A DNA stretch of 64,000 nt, taken from positions 62,001 through 126,000 of IMG/VR virus record IMGVR_UViG_3300044640_002221; one strand, given 5' to 3'. Positions 57,576-64,000 of the stretch are shown piece after piece. Numbering within the stretch: position 1 is the first letter of the stretch; each line of letters starts with the position of its first letter. This DNA is from a virus. The position numbers and the translations under genes are program-made. Below the pieces are notes generated by a model. It made no database searches. It saw only the letters and a program-made list of their open reading frames with translations, and was not told the origin of the DNA.

Positions 57576-58247
57576 ATGACAGACCAGAGCGCTTACGTCA
57601 TCGAAGAGTTAGAATTTATAGATGAGCAAATGCCGTCTGTATACCTACTATCTTATCACACTGCCAGTATGAATGAACTCTCTATAGCTAAAGAAGCTTA
57701 TGACACCTCTCAGCAATACCGCTTTAAGAGTCTCACTCACTATAAGAACTCTGGCGAGTTTCTGATAAAGATAAGAGAAGCTCTGCGGGGTGCAACAAGA
57801 GAAAAGCCTATTGTCTCTGATATAGGAACATTTAACTCCTTTGAGCACTATATGCAGACCTTCTTTGGTAAGGAGACTACAACAGGCTTAAAAAGAGCTC
57901 AAGCTAGAAACTACATGAGGCTGGCAGAAAACTGGGATGTCGTAGAAGACTTAAAGCTAAACGAAAGCGAAGCTTGTTACAGGTTAGTAGCAACCTTAAA
58001 GATTATCTCTTGGGGTCTCAAGAAGAGAGAGGCTGGCTATAACCTTAAAGAGTTAGACCACCACCTCTACTGGGATGAGAGAGACGAACTAGCCGCTCAA
58101 CAGGAACGGACTGGTGAACTATCAAAGCCTCAACTAAAAGCTCTTGTTAAAGAACTAAATAAGAAGGTAGAAGACTTAACACAAGAGCTATTGGTCTACA
58201 AGCGACGGTTTAGTGTTGACATTCTAGAAGAGAGCTTCGCCCGGTAA
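57576..58247 (+). CDS. DUF3102-like DNA-binding protein
   Basis: The 223-aa protein has GEFLIKIREAL and FNSFEHYMQTFFG near 65-97, RAQARNYMRLAENWDVVEDL near 107-126, and a C-terminal coiled coil (ALVKELNKKVEDLTQELLVY). This is the DUF3102-like pattern also seen at 13906-15258. It lies on the plus strand with its own promoter and terminator, among minus-strand cassettes. Confidence 0.75.
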   Translation: MTDQSAYVIEELEFIDEQMPSVYLLSYHTASMNELSIAKEAYDTSQQYRFKSLTHYKNSGEFLIKIREALRGATREKPIVSDIGTFNSFEHYMQTFFGKETTTGLKRAQARNYMRLAENWDVVEDLKLNESEACYRLVATLKIISWGLKKREAGYNLKELDHHLYWDERDELAAQQERTGELSKPQLKALVKELNKKVEDLTQELLVYKRRFSVDILEESFAR

Positions 58248-58270
58248 ACTACTCTCTACTTTTTTCAATT

Positions 58271-58310
58271 AAAAGACTGGTAAACCTAATGAGGGCTCGC
58301 CAGTCTTTTT
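58271..58310 (+). terminator. Terminator between convergent genes
   Basis: AAAGACTGG/CCAGTCTTT with an 18-nt loop is followed by TTAG. It serves the plus-strand gene and, on the other strand, the 58309 gene. Confidence 0.65.
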
Positions 58311-58545
58311 AGTTTGTAGGGTTGCTTTTCTTAAACCCTAACTTCTGCATAGTCTGTTGAGAAGAGTGCAGCGTTCCGCTCTCCAACTCAACCACTATGT
58401 CATTCCTTTCATGAGAAACTACCACACCATTGTCGGTGGGCAGCTCTCCTTCAATAGGGTCTCCAACAACCCACCTATCAGACCCTGTTGGGTCATCAGG
58501 AAAGTTGTTGGGGTCTACTGGCTTGGGTCGGGACACTCTAGCCAC
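58309..58545 (-). CDS. Small protein (78 aa, GTG start)
   Basis: GTG at 58545, with AAGGAG 7 nt upstream, is preferred over the ATG at 58581, which lies inside the previous gene. The product reads MARVSRPKPVDPNNFPDDPT, then beta strands NGVVVSHERNDIVVELESGT. It looks like an SH3/KOW-type barrel. Function unknown. Confidence 0.55.
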   Translation of the reverse strand: MARVSRPKPVDPNNFPDDPTGSDRWVVGDPIEGELPTDNGVVVSHERNDIVVELESGTLHSSQQTMQKLGFKKSNPTN

Positions 58546-58885
58546 GCGCCTGCTCCTTAACGTAAGCCTCCACTTCCTCAACAGAGGCGAACTTCTGAAT
58601 CTCTGTCAAGTCTCCATCTGTATAACCCTCATCAGAGCTATACAGAACAATGTCGCCATTGTCTTCTTGCCAGATGACGTGGGAGACAGGCAAGGCTTCA
58701 AAGAGTGGACCACAAGCATAGGCATCCCAGCCTATCATTTCTTCGAGTTCCCTAATGGGAACTATGTACTGGTCTGTAGGCGACCAGCATCCCTCAGTGG
58801 TCATTACAACCTCTGGTTTAGTAGAGTAGATATCTCGCACCTCATTTAGAGGAACGAGAGTATGTTTCCATAGACAGTTAGGCAT
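58538..58885 (-). CDS. Hypothetical protein (115 aa)
   Basis: ATG at 58885 (MPNCLWKHTLVPLNEVRDIY) follows GGGAG and overlaps the upstream stop by 8 nt; the longer frame needs a TTG. It has DQYIVPIRELEEMIGWDAYA and VIWQEDNGDIVLYSSDE. No family recognised. Confidence 0.55.
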   Translation of the reverse strand: MPNCLWKHTLVPLNEVRDIYSTKPEVVMTTEGCWSPTDQYIVPIRELEEMIGWDAYACGPLFEALPVSHVIWQEDNGDIVLYSSDEGYTDGDLTEIQKFASVEEVEAYVKEQARG

Positions 58886-58988
58886 CTGTCCCGTCTCCCA
58901 TATCTTCAAGTTGGGCAAGGCTGTATAAACAGCCATTTCTTGCTGCTTCTTGTAGCTCAACTATCATCTCTAATGTTATAAATTCCAT
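58878..58988 (-). CDS. Small helical peptide (36 aa)
   Basis: MEFITLEMIVELQEAARNGC continues LYSLAQLEDMGDGTDA. The start is 18 nt downstream of a box; the longer ORF reads through the box and is rejected. Confidence 0.5.
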   Translation of the reverse strand: MEFITLEMIVELQEAARNGCLYSLAQLEDMGDGTDA

Positions 58989-59006
58989 AAATCTAGGATT
59001 AAAGAT

Positions 59007-59032
59007 ACCCTTCACTTTACTTTTTTCTAAAA
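59007..59032 (-). promoter_or_regulatory. Purine-rich box
   Basis: TTTTAGAAAAAAGTAAAGTGAAGGG lies after the hairpin GGGGAGCAATCTCCC, 18 nt before ATG 58988. Confidence 0.55.
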
Positions 59033-59047
59033 GGGAGATTGCTCCCC
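59030..59047 (-). terminator. Terminator after the 59054 gene
   Basis: GGGGAG-CAAT-CTCCC followed by TTTT. Confidence 0.55.
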
Positions 59048-59053
59048 AAATAA

Positions 59054-59302
59054 CTACCAAGGCAAAGCACCTTTACGCTCCTTGGTTTTATAAGGTCTTT
59101 TGTCACATAGAGGCAAGTGACTAGCTATGAAGCTCAAGGCTTCTTTGTGCCCTTGTGGAGTACAAGGAAAGTATGCGTTGTATTCATCCTGTGGGTCTTC
59201 TGGCAATGCGTACCCCACAACGTAGCAGTCTACCAACTGCTGTTTCTCTCTTCTGGCATTTTCCTTATGCCACTCAGAAGGACGTTCTAAAGCTTTTGAC
59301 AT
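59054..59302 (-). CDS. Hypothetical protein (82 aa)
   Basis: The ATG at 59302 follows TAGGAG by 4 nt. MSKALERPSEWHKENARREK is basic; then YVVGYALPEDPQDEYNAYFP and a basic tail ending KGALPW. No family recognised. Confidence 0.6.
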   Translation of the reverse strand: MSKALERPSEWHKENARREKQQLVDCYVVGYALPEDPQDEYNAYFPCTPQGHKEALSFIASHLPLCDKRPYKTKERKGALPW

Positions 59303-59319
59303 AAAACTCCTATAAATTA

Positions 59320-59345
59320 CCATTCACTTTACTTTTTTCTTTAAA
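59320..59345 (-). promoter_or_regulatory. Purine-rich box
   Basis: TTTAAAGAAAAAAGTAAAGTG ends 17 nt before ATG 59302 and follows the hairpin GGGAGCG-ATCA-CGCTCTC. Confidence 0.55.
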
Positions 59346-59352
59346 AGAAAGT

Positions 59353-59373
59353 GAGAGCGTGATCGCTCCCAAC
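59353..59373 (-). terminator. Terminator after the 59379 gene
   Basis: GGGAGCG/CGCTCTC stem followed by ACTTTCTTTTAAAG. Confidence 0.6.
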
Positions 59374-59378
59374 AGTCT

Positions 59379-59816
59379 TTATAGAGCACTACGCTCGGCG
59401 TGCTTCTGTTCCACTGATACAGCAGCCCCAGCCCACTGCTCAGAGACTACTTCAATCTTCTTGATATGAAGTAGCCCCGCATAATTGAAGACAACAGATT
59501 TGTCTTCTAATACTACACGATTGTGTTGGGGAACCAAGAAGGTCTTTACACCTGCCTTTAGCCAGTCAATCTGGAGGGGTAAAGGAGCCACAGCAACAAC
59601 TATAGAATATGCAGGAATAGCCCACTTCACATCTGCAGGAGTTACACCTGCCTCTTGTTCCTCCTTTGTAGGAAGAGGAGATTCTGTAAATGTAATCTGG
59701 TCACCATTTGCTCTAATGTCCTTGATAGAACCTTTGAATTGTTCTGTAATGCCACCCAAGTCAGCAACCATTTCAGGAGTAGCTGTGTGGCGGGAGAAGA
59801 AGTATATGTTAGCCAT
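59379..59816 (-). CDS. Hypothetical protein (145 aa)
   Basis: ATG 59816 (MANIYFFSRHTATPEMVADL) follows AAAGGAA; the longer ORF is leader. It has DIRANGDQITFTESPLP and AIPAYSIVVAVAPLPLQIDW. Similar short proteins accompany DNA-modification modules in other phages, but I cannot assign it. Confidence 0.6.
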   Translation of the reverse strand: MANIYFFSRHTATPEMVADLGGITEQFKGSIKDIRANGDQITFTESPLPTKEEQEAGVTPADVKWAIPAYSIVVAVAPLPLQIDWLKAGVKTFLVPQHNRVVLEDKSVVFNYAGLLHIKKIEVVSEQWAGAAVSVEQKHAERSAL

Positions 59817-59845
59817 GAGAAAGAGTTCCTTTAATAGTAATAATT

Positions 59846-59870
59846 CCATTCCCTCTTCTTTTTTTCTAAG
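59846..59870 (-). promoter_or_regulatory. Purine-rich box
   Basis: CTTAGAAAAAAAGAAGAGGGAATGG ends 29 nt before ATG 59816. Confidence 0.6.
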
Positions 59871-59875
59871 AAAAG

Positions 59876-59894
59876 AGTGGAAGCAATTAAGCTT
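59876..59894 (-). terminator. Terminator after the 59887 gene
   Basis: GGAAGC-TTAATT-GCTTCC followed by ACTCTTTTC; the stem overlaps the end of the coding region. Confidence 0.5.
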
Positions 59895-60150
59895 CCTTCT
59901 GTTGAACTAACCAGTCAGCTCCTTCAGGAGTTATTTTATACTGTCCATCGGTCTTCTGAATAAGACCTTCCTGTTTCAACTTGGTCATTACTGACCTTGA
60001 GGAGACAACCTGCAGTTCTTCACTGCTGGCTGCTCCTGTCTCCAGGTACTCTAAAGCACGGGCCTTAGAGTTGGAGTTTTTAAGAGCCCCGCGCTGGCGA
60101 GACTCATCTAGAGTTTGGTCGTCGTAATGACGACCGTTTCTGTCTATCAA
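59887..60150 (-). CDS. Small winged-helix-like protein
   Basis: Of 87 residues, 28-80 look like a winged helix: RALEYLETGAASSEELQVVSSRSVMTKLKQEGLIQKTDGQYKI (spread over 43 residues; key VMTKLKQEGLI). The ATGA overlap with the 60147 gene couples them. A DNA-binding regulator is likely. Confidence 0.6.
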   Translation of the reverse strand: MIDRNGRHYDDQTLDESRQRGALKNSNSKARALEYLETGAASSEELQVVSSRSVMTKLKQEGLIQKTDGQYKITPEGADWLVQQKEA

Positions 60151-60521
60151 GCAGACACCTCCTCTAGAGCTGGAAACTCTATGGTTTCTATACCGTCGAA
60201 TATCTCTTTCAGCTCTCCTGGTGAGAGTCTACCAAGGTCATAGTGATGCAACAAGAGGCGACTGTACCATTCACCCCACTTAGTGTTTGAGCCATACTTC
60301 ATTGCCTCAAAAGCTTTTCCTTTGTCGAAGAAGCTTGTAGATTGCAAGACCAAGAAAGTATGCTCTACCAAGTCATGGTCAGGTTTATCCATTCTCCACT
60401 CTCTACCTTCTTGTAGTAAAGCAAGAACCTTGTCTACTGCGTCTTTGTAGACGACTAACTCAAGCGTTCTTTTCTTGAAAGGACGTGCGCCATTAACTGT
60501 TACTAGTTTAAATACGGACAT
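60147..60521 (-). CDS. Hypothetical protein (124 aa)
   Basis: The ATG at 60521 has AAGGAG 7 nt upstream. The ORF's longer form would read through the box and is rejected. MSVFKLVTVNGARPFKKRTL, then helices and GELKEIFDGIETIEF. No family recognised. Confidence 0.6.
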   Translation of the reverse strand: MSVFKLVTVNGARPFKKRTLELVVYKDAVDKVLALLQEGREWRMDKPDHDLVEHTFLVLQSTSFFDKGKAFEAMKYGSNTKWGEWYSRLLLHHYDLGRLSPGELKEIFDGIETIEFPALEEVSA

Positions 60522-60549
60522 GGTAACTCTCCTTAAAGAAATAAAAATT

Positions 60550-60573
60550 CCATTCCCTCTTCTTTTTTCTAAA
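60550..60573 (-). promoter_or_regulatory. Purine-rich box
   Basis: TTTAGAAAAAAGAAGAGGGAATGG ends 28 nt before ATG 60521. Confidence 0.6.
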
Positions 60574-60620
60574 ACAGATTTGCTGTCCATTCTAGATTGA
60601 AAGCTTGAGAGAGTGGTGCT

Positions 60621-60655
60621 CATCACCTCCTTCATAGAAGTACAAACGGCTCCCA
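60621..60655. repeat. Repeat with 16S 3'-end-like CATCACCTCC, copy 1
   Basis: TCATCACCTCC ... GAAGTACAAACGGCTCCC. The plus strand carries the anti-Shine-Dalgarno sequence ATCACCTCC, the minus strand its perfect SD complement GGAGGTGAT. Confidence 0.55.
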
Positions 60656-60745
60656 CTAAACACTCTCTCTAACGACTCAAGCAAAGCCGAGAACGTCCGT
60701 GTTCCACGCGCATTAGTTAGTATAGCTGTTAATTCAGCACTGCTC

Positions 60746-60808
60746 CTACTCACTTGTTGATTCCTTAGACTTCATCACCTCCCTCTGTTGAGGTTCAAAC
60801 GGCTCCAT
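60746..60808 (-). CDS. Possible leader peptide (20 aa)
   Basis: MEPFEPQQREVMKSKESTSE starts within repeat copy 2. Evidence is an open frame only; the 270-bp gap otherwise holds no gene. Confidence 0.25.
   Translation of the reverse strand: MEPFEPQQREVMKSKESTSE
60772..60806. repeat. Repeat with 16S 3'-end-like CATCACCTCC, copy 2
   Basis: TCATCACCTCC ... GAGGTTCAAACGGCTCC, matching copy 1 at both ends with a variable middle. Confidence 0.55.
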
Positions 60809-60864
60809 CCTTTGGACAAGCTTCGGACATTACAGCACAGTTACCTGTGTATCTAACTAATGTT

Positions 60865-60889
60865 CCTTGCTCTTTTCTTTTTTTCTTAA
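60865..60889 (-). promoter_or_regulatory. Purine-rich box
   Basis: TTAAGAAAAAAAGAAAAGAGCAAGG follows the hairpin TAGCATGA/TCATGCTA. Only repeats and a possible leader peptide lie between it and the next box. Confidence 0.55.
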
Positions 60890-60893
60890 AGAG

Positions 60894-60920
60894 AATAGCA
60901 TGACACTGTTATCATGCTAC
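60894..60920 (-). terminator. Terminator after the 60928 gene
   Basis: TAGCATGA-TAACAGTG-TCATGCTA followed by TTCTCTTTAAG. Confidence 0.65.
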
Positions 60921-60927
60921 CCAAAAA

Positions 60928-61119
60928 TCATCCTTCAACTCTGTTATAAACATCAATAGCATCCTGTAGCTTCCCACCTTGGAAGCGGAATGCACCCTTG
61001 TCATAGACCAAGTATGCTACCTGGCTCTCAGGAAGCCACAGCTCTGCAAGGAGAGATTTTTCCCCTTCAGTAACTAGGACAACCCTCGTCCTGTCTTCTA
61101 ACTGTTCTACTGTCAGCAT
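60928..61119 (-). CDS. Small protein (63 aa)
   Basis: MLTVEQLEDRTRVVLVTEGE then a beta-rich middle (AELWLPESQVAYLVYDKGAF). No family recognised. Confidence 0.55.
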   Translation of the reverse strand: MLTVEQLEDRTRVVLVTEGEKSLLAELWLPESQVAYLVYDKGAFRFQGGKLQDAIDVYNRVEG

Positions 61120-61142
61120 AAATTAATAAAATAATAAAAAAT

Positions 61143-61169
61143 CCGCCCTCTCTTCTTTTTTTTTCTTAA
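61143..61169 (-). promoter_or_regulatory. Purine-rich box
   Basis: TTAAGAAAAAAAAAGAAGAG then AGGGCGG lies 23 nt before ATG 61119, next to a HIP1 site. Confidence 0.55.
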
Positions 61170-61254
61170 ACAGCGATCGCCTACTGTACCAACCTGTCCT
61201 GTTGTCATAAAGAAACAAACCAACTGGCGGCGGCTGCTTTTTTATTAAAAGAAG

Positions 61255-61288
61255 TATAGCAGCTAACCCGGATGGATTAACTGCTATA
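61255..61288 (-). terminator. Terminator after the 61292 gene
   Basis: A 15-bp stem (TATAGCAGTTAATCC with GGGTTAGCTGCTATA, two G-U pairs) and a 4-nt loop, followed by CTTCTTTTAATAAAAAAG. Confidence 0.7.
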
Positions 61289-61291
61289 GGA

Positions 61292-62062
61292 TTAGACGTT
61301 AGCTGCAAGTACAGATTGGTCTACCTTTGGCGGAACTTCTGGAGGCGTACTTCCTGCTCTAACGCGAGTTTTTGGAGCCTCTGAAGGTGAAACTGCTTTA
61401 GGAGCAGGTGGAGCTTCTGGAATATCTCTTGTGGTTACACTAATAGGAGCCCCAGTTTCAACCTTCTTAGGTTGGGGCTTGCCGTTACGGAAGTAATCAT
61501 TTAATTCCACTTTTCTACCCCTAATACCATCCCCATGCCACTCCAAGTTTCTATAAGCCCAACCACTAAAGCTGAGCTGACCCTCCTTATTAATTTTTGG
61601 TAATAGCTGCAATCCAGCATCACCATCTTGGGGCTCAAACCAAAGATTTGGGCAGTCTTTATAGTTTGGTTTAGAACCAGACTTAAGAATCTCGCCGGCT
61701 TCTCCAGTCCATTCTAGAAGTACATTTAGAGCAGCAACTACCTCTGGTTCTAAATCTTCTTCATGCAGAACTACATAACCGCCGATTTCCCATAATGAAT
61801 TATCGCCAGCAGCTTTAGCCGCAGCGATATCTTTTGGTAAAGGTACAAGCTGCCAACCGTCTTCTGAAGAGCTAGTGCGACCTTGAATCTTTAACTGCAG
61901 GCTGAACCTGCCTGGAGTGTCTTGATAAACACCCCAAACGCGGGGTTTAACCAACTCTAACTCTTCGCTCCACATTGTGATGCGCTGACCAGCTTGTAGC
62001 TGCTCACAGAATAGAGCGGGTAGATTTAGGTCTTCAGCTAACTTTAATAAATCTTGAGACAT
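61292..62062 (-). CDS. Hypothetical protein with disordered tail
   Basis: Of 256 residues, 1-195 are globular (RFSLQLKIQGRTSS; DNSLWEIGGYVVLHEEDLEP; NKEGQLSFSGWAYRNLEWHG). The last 60 are Pro/Ala-rich and disordered. The layout recalls a nucleic-acid-binding protein, but no domain is recognised. It is the only larger gene between the helicase and the small cassettes. Confidence 0.55.
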   Translation of the reverse strand: MSQDLLKLAEDLNLPALFCEQLQAGQRITMWSEELELVKPRVWGVYQDTPGRFSLQLKIQGRTSSSEDGWQLVPLPKDIAAAKAAGDNSLWEIGGYVVLHEEDLEPEVVAALNVLLEWTGEAGEILKSGSKPNYKDCPNLWFEPQDGDAGLQLLPKINKEGQLSFSGWAYRNLEWHGDGIRGRKVELNDYFRNGKPQPKKVETGAPISVTTRDIPEAPPAPKAVSPSEAPKTRVRAGSTPPEVPPKVDQSVLAANV

Positions 62063-62090
62063 GATAAATATCCTTTAAAGTTGAATGATT

Positions 62091-62115
62091 CAGTCCCTAA
62101 TCTTTTTTTTCTTAA
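62091..62115 (-). promoter_or_regulatory. Purine-rich box
   Basis: TTAAGAAAAAAAGATTAGGG directly abuts the T-tract of the terminator upstream, 28 nt before ATG 62062. Confidence 0.6.
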
Positions 62116-62152
62116 AAAAATAGACCCCACCTGCTTACAACAAGTGGGGTCT
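62116..62152 (-). terminator. Rho-independent terminator
   Basis: AGACCCCACTTG/CAGGTGGGGTCT with a 7-nt loop and ATTTTTTT. It lies only about 15 nt downstream of another box. Confidence 0.8.
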
Positions 62153-62165
62153 TGAGATTAGGAAT

Positions 62166-62190
62166 CCATGCTCTATTCTTTTTTTCTAAG
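62166..62190 (-). promoter_or_regulatory. Purine-rich box without a gene
   Basis: CTTAGAAAAAAAGAATAGAGCATGG is followed by ATGGATTCCTAA (a 3-codon frame) and then a strong terminator. A transcript from here would be under 60 nt. Confidence 0.5.
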
Positions 62191-62195
62191 AAGAA

Positions 62196-62216
62196 AGTGG
62201 GGAACTATAATTCCCC
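62196..62216 (-). terminator. Hairpin after the 55-aa gene
   Basis: GGGGAA-TTATAG-TTCCCC with a short ACTTTCTTC tail. Confidence 0.5.
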
Positions 62217-62222
62217 AAAAAT

Positions 62223-62390
62223 CTACCAAGAGATATTTAAAAAAATATCTCCACACATACCACTAACACAACTATCTGTGACAAAGCCCGCCTCAAACGC
62301 GGGGTACTTACTATTTACCAACTCAACTACTTCATCTTCTGAAGCAACAATGATTTGGAAATGATTTCTCGAAACTTCTTTAATAGACAT
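62223..62390 (-). CDS. Small protein (55 aa)
   Basis: MSIKEVSRNHFQIIVASEDE, then VVELVNSKYPAFEAGFVTDS and CGDIFLNISW. The start lies 24 nt after a box and the stop is followed by a hairpin, so it is a complete cassette. Function unknown. Confidence 0.65.
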   Translation of the reverse strand: MSIKEVSRNHFQIIVASEDEVVELVNSKYPAFEAGFVTDSCVSGMCGDIFLNISW

Positions 62391-62413
62391 AACAAACCCC
62401 TAGAGATGAACAA

Positions 62414-62437
62414 CATTCACTCATCTTTTTTTATAAG
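62414..62437 (-). promoter_or_regulatory. Purine-rich box
   Basis: CTTATAAAAAAAGATGAGTGAATG serves the 55-aa gene. Confidence 0.5.
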
Positions 62438-62512
62438 AAAAAGAAGCAAACCATTATCAACCAGAGTGTTAAGGCACCCCAGTCAGTTTGCTCCTTGGAA
62501 GATTTATGTCAT

Positions 62513-62537
62513 CCATTCCCTTTTCTTTTTTTTCTTA
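62513..62537 (-). promoter_or_regulatory. Purine-rich box
   Basis: TAAGAAAAAAAAGAAAAGGGAATGG. The only frame after it before the next box is a 15-codon one (MDDINLPRSKLTGVP, 62516-62469). Confidence 0.5.
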
Positions 62538-62562
62538 GAGGGTATCAGATATTGGGACTTTC

Positions 62563-62609
62563 TGTCAATAGGGATGAGAAGTTTTAGAGGGGCTTCTCAC
62601 CCCTATTGA
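62563..62609 (-). terminator. Long hairpin after the helicase gene
   Basis: CAATAGGGGTGAGAAG pairs with CTTCTCATCCCTATTG, 15-16 bp, with a loop of about 11 nt, immediately downstream of the stop. The tail is not T-rich. Confidence 0.55.
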
Positions 62610-62612
62610 AGG

Positions 62613-64000
62613 TTAGCAAACAGCTTGTTCTTTAAGCCAGTTGATAACATGAAGGTTGGTTCTATAAGAGTTAAACATCAACCTTCTATAGGTACTAGCT
62701 CGGTAGTTTCTTTGTTCTTTAGTCTCTGTGACTAAATCAACAGTATCGCAGCCAGTGTAGAAGTACAGGTCTTCTAGTTTTCTAACGCGGCTAGAGCCAA
62801 CGTAGAAGGCATTGTTTTGGAACATAGGTCTCTTTGCACCATACTCCGTTCCGTTCAACACTACATCTACTGTTTGACCGTCATTAGGACGGACTCTCTT
62901 ACGGGTGTAAGCGTGGGCAACTACTTTATCCTCTGTCATACCTTGACAGCCGTGAAAGGTTATCGCCCATGCTAAGACAATAGGAATCTGGTTGAATCTT
63001 CCAACTGGGATTTGATTCTCATCTAATGGAGCATGGAGGTCTACTCTACCAATCTCAATGATGTTGCCATTACGAAGCTTGACATCAACTGAGTCATCAT
63101 TAAGAGCTACAATAACTCCACGACTACCTTTAGCTGCTAATGGTAGTTTATTAGAGTCGCTAGGGTCTTTAATCTCCTGCTTAACTCTAATTGGAGCCCC
63201 AACTACTAACTCCAAGTTTTCTTCTACAGGCTTAAAGTTCTCTATGAAAGATGCCCTAGTGTAGCTTCTGTCATTAACAGAGATATTAGCTGAGTAGACT
63301 TTACTCCTGTTACCTTTAGCTTTGAGTTTAGTTAGTTCTTGACGGTTCCATTCAATTAGTTCGTCATTTAGTGCAAACACATGAAGAGCATCTTCTGGCA
63401 TTTCATCCAGGGAAGCTTTCAACCGACCTTTAATCAAAGGACAGTTTTCTAGCTCTCTGTGTTTACCGTGTCCTTCACCAAGAGCTAGTAGGTTCAGCTC
63501 TTGGGCAAACTCAGAGCCTTCAGCCTGTCTCATCTGCTGCTTGAGGTTGATGAGTTTCATGTCTAGCTTGTCCATTAAGGAGGCTTTTATTACTTCCTCA
63601 CCCTTGTGGTTGAAGACAGCTCTATTCATAATCATCTCACCACCAACAGGCTCTAGTTGTTTGAAATCACCGACACAGAGCCATTGGATAGGAGTCTTGC
63701 GAGCCTTGTTTGCAGCAGCTTCATCGCGTTGGTTAATTTCTAATCCTTCAGAGATTACATAACCAAGGCAGGTGTCTAGCATAGATACTTCATCTATCAG
63801 AAAGATGACACCTTTATACTTTCTGCCTTTCTGTACTTCAGAAAAGCGTTTCTTGGTTTTATCAGAGGTTACACCACCAACCATCTTCTGAGCTGCTGAC
63901 CACTCTCTAGCTCCGTTATCAAAGCCTTTACCAACACCTGTAGCTCGGTTGATAGTACCTTGAGAGTCTTGCAGGTTCATGGAAGCTAAACCAGTTGTTG
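62613..64000 (-). CDS. Pif1-like SF1B helicase, N-terminus outside window
   Basis: The frame stays open to the right edge (TTGLASMNLQDSQGTINRATG, motif Ia region, just after the missing Walker A). Visible motifs: Walker B VIFLIDEVSML, motif III CVGDFKQLEPVGG, motif V LAWAITFHGCQGMTEDKVV and motif VI FYVGSSRVRKLEDLYF. A Pif1/Dda-type 5'-3' DNA helicase for phage replication or recombination is likely. Confidence 0.9.
   Translation of the reverse strand, partial: TTGLASMNLQDSQGTINRATGVGKGFDNGAREWSAAQKMVGGVTSDKTKKRFSEVQKGRKYKGVIFLIDEVSMLDTCLGYVISEGLEINQRDEAAANKARKTPIQWLCVGDFKQLEPVGGEMIMNRAVFNHKGEEVIKASLMDKLDMKLINLKQQMRQAEGSEFAQELNLLALGEGHGKHRELENCPLIKGRLKASLDEMPEDALHVFALNDELIEWNRQELTKLKAKGNRSKVYSANISVNDRSYTRASFIENFKPVEENLELVVGAPIRVKQEIKDPSDSNKLPLAAKGSRGVIVALNDDSVDVKLRNGNIIEIGRVDLHAPLDENQIPVGRFNQIPIVLAWAITFHGCQGMTEDKVVAHAYTRKRVRPNDGQTVDVVLNGTEYGAKRPMFQNNAFYVGSSRVRKLEDLYFYTGCDTVDLVTETKEQRNYRASTYRRLMFNSYRTNLHVINWLKEQAVC

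Noticed and set aside
61123-61308. A 61-aa minus-strand ORF
   Set aside because: It runs through a terminator hairpin, a HIP1 site and the purine-rich box, and starts from TTG inside the previous gene. It is intergenic sequence.
1-64000. A CRISPR array
   Set aside because: No set of regularly spaced direct repeats was found; the tandem units at 17321-17391 are too short and irregular.

Overview
The window is a stretch of a double-stranded DNA phage genome (or a phage-derived replicon). The host is most likely a filamentous cyanobacterium. The HIP1 octamer GCGATCGC, typical of cyanobacterial DNA, occurs about a dozen times. The proteins include a family A DNA polymerase, a RecA-like recombinase, a primary-type sigma factor, a tail-collar fibre, a GH24 lysozyme, an rIIA/rIIB pair, an RNA ligase, a dNMP kinase, MazG-like enzymes and three tRNAs. 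Nearly all genes lie on the minus strand, packed with ATGA-type overlaps. The exceptions are the fibre block (8.8-12.8 kb), a putative wall-hydrolase gene (34.0-34.6 kb) and a DUF3102-like gene (57.6-58.2 kb).

Layout. 0-1.5 kb: small genes and a homing endonuclease. 1.7-5.6 kb: a polA gene broken by one clear group I intron, a second likely one, and a third insertion of unclear type; the palm motif C exon is not in the window. 5.7-8.7 kb: RecA and unrecognised or coiled-coil partners. 8.8-12.8 kb: the fibre. 12.8-17.1 kb: sigma factor, a DUF3102/degenerate-methyltransferase fusion, a Cys-rich conserved protein and lysozyme. 17.1-17.5 kb: a likely minus-strand ncRNA. 17.5-28.5 kb: a long operon with a VWA protein and rIIB/rIIA. 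28.6-47.3 kb: many small accessory genes, including three tandem paralogues, three miniature membrane peptides, an ATP-grasp enzyme, a second GHKL ATPase, tRNAs for His, Thr and Arg, RNA ligase, dNMP kinase and two MazG-like genes. 47.25-48.3 kb: a gene-free kilobase with a plus-strand promoter-like sequence and a strong hairpin. 48.3-51.9 kb: RNase H, a possible three-way-junction RNA and a membrane/secreted trio. 52-62.6 kb: mostly single genes, each followed by a hairpin and preceded by a purine-rich box. 62.6 kb to the end: a Pif1-like helicase that runs off the edge.

The strongest regulatory signal is a box of about 24 nt, in coding sense roughly AAGAAAAAAGAAAAGRGNAWGG. It occurs at least 25 times, always in the direction of the downstream minus-strand gene and often directly after a terminator T-tract. 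It looks like a phage-specific promoter. A second recurrent signal is the palindrome CGAACWGTTCG (seven sites). Seven small genes are broken by single-base shifts or in-frame stops. Their continuations are readable, and two match an intact neighbour, so they are either decaying, sequencing-error affected, or recoded.

Names rest on motifs read by eye; no database search was run.
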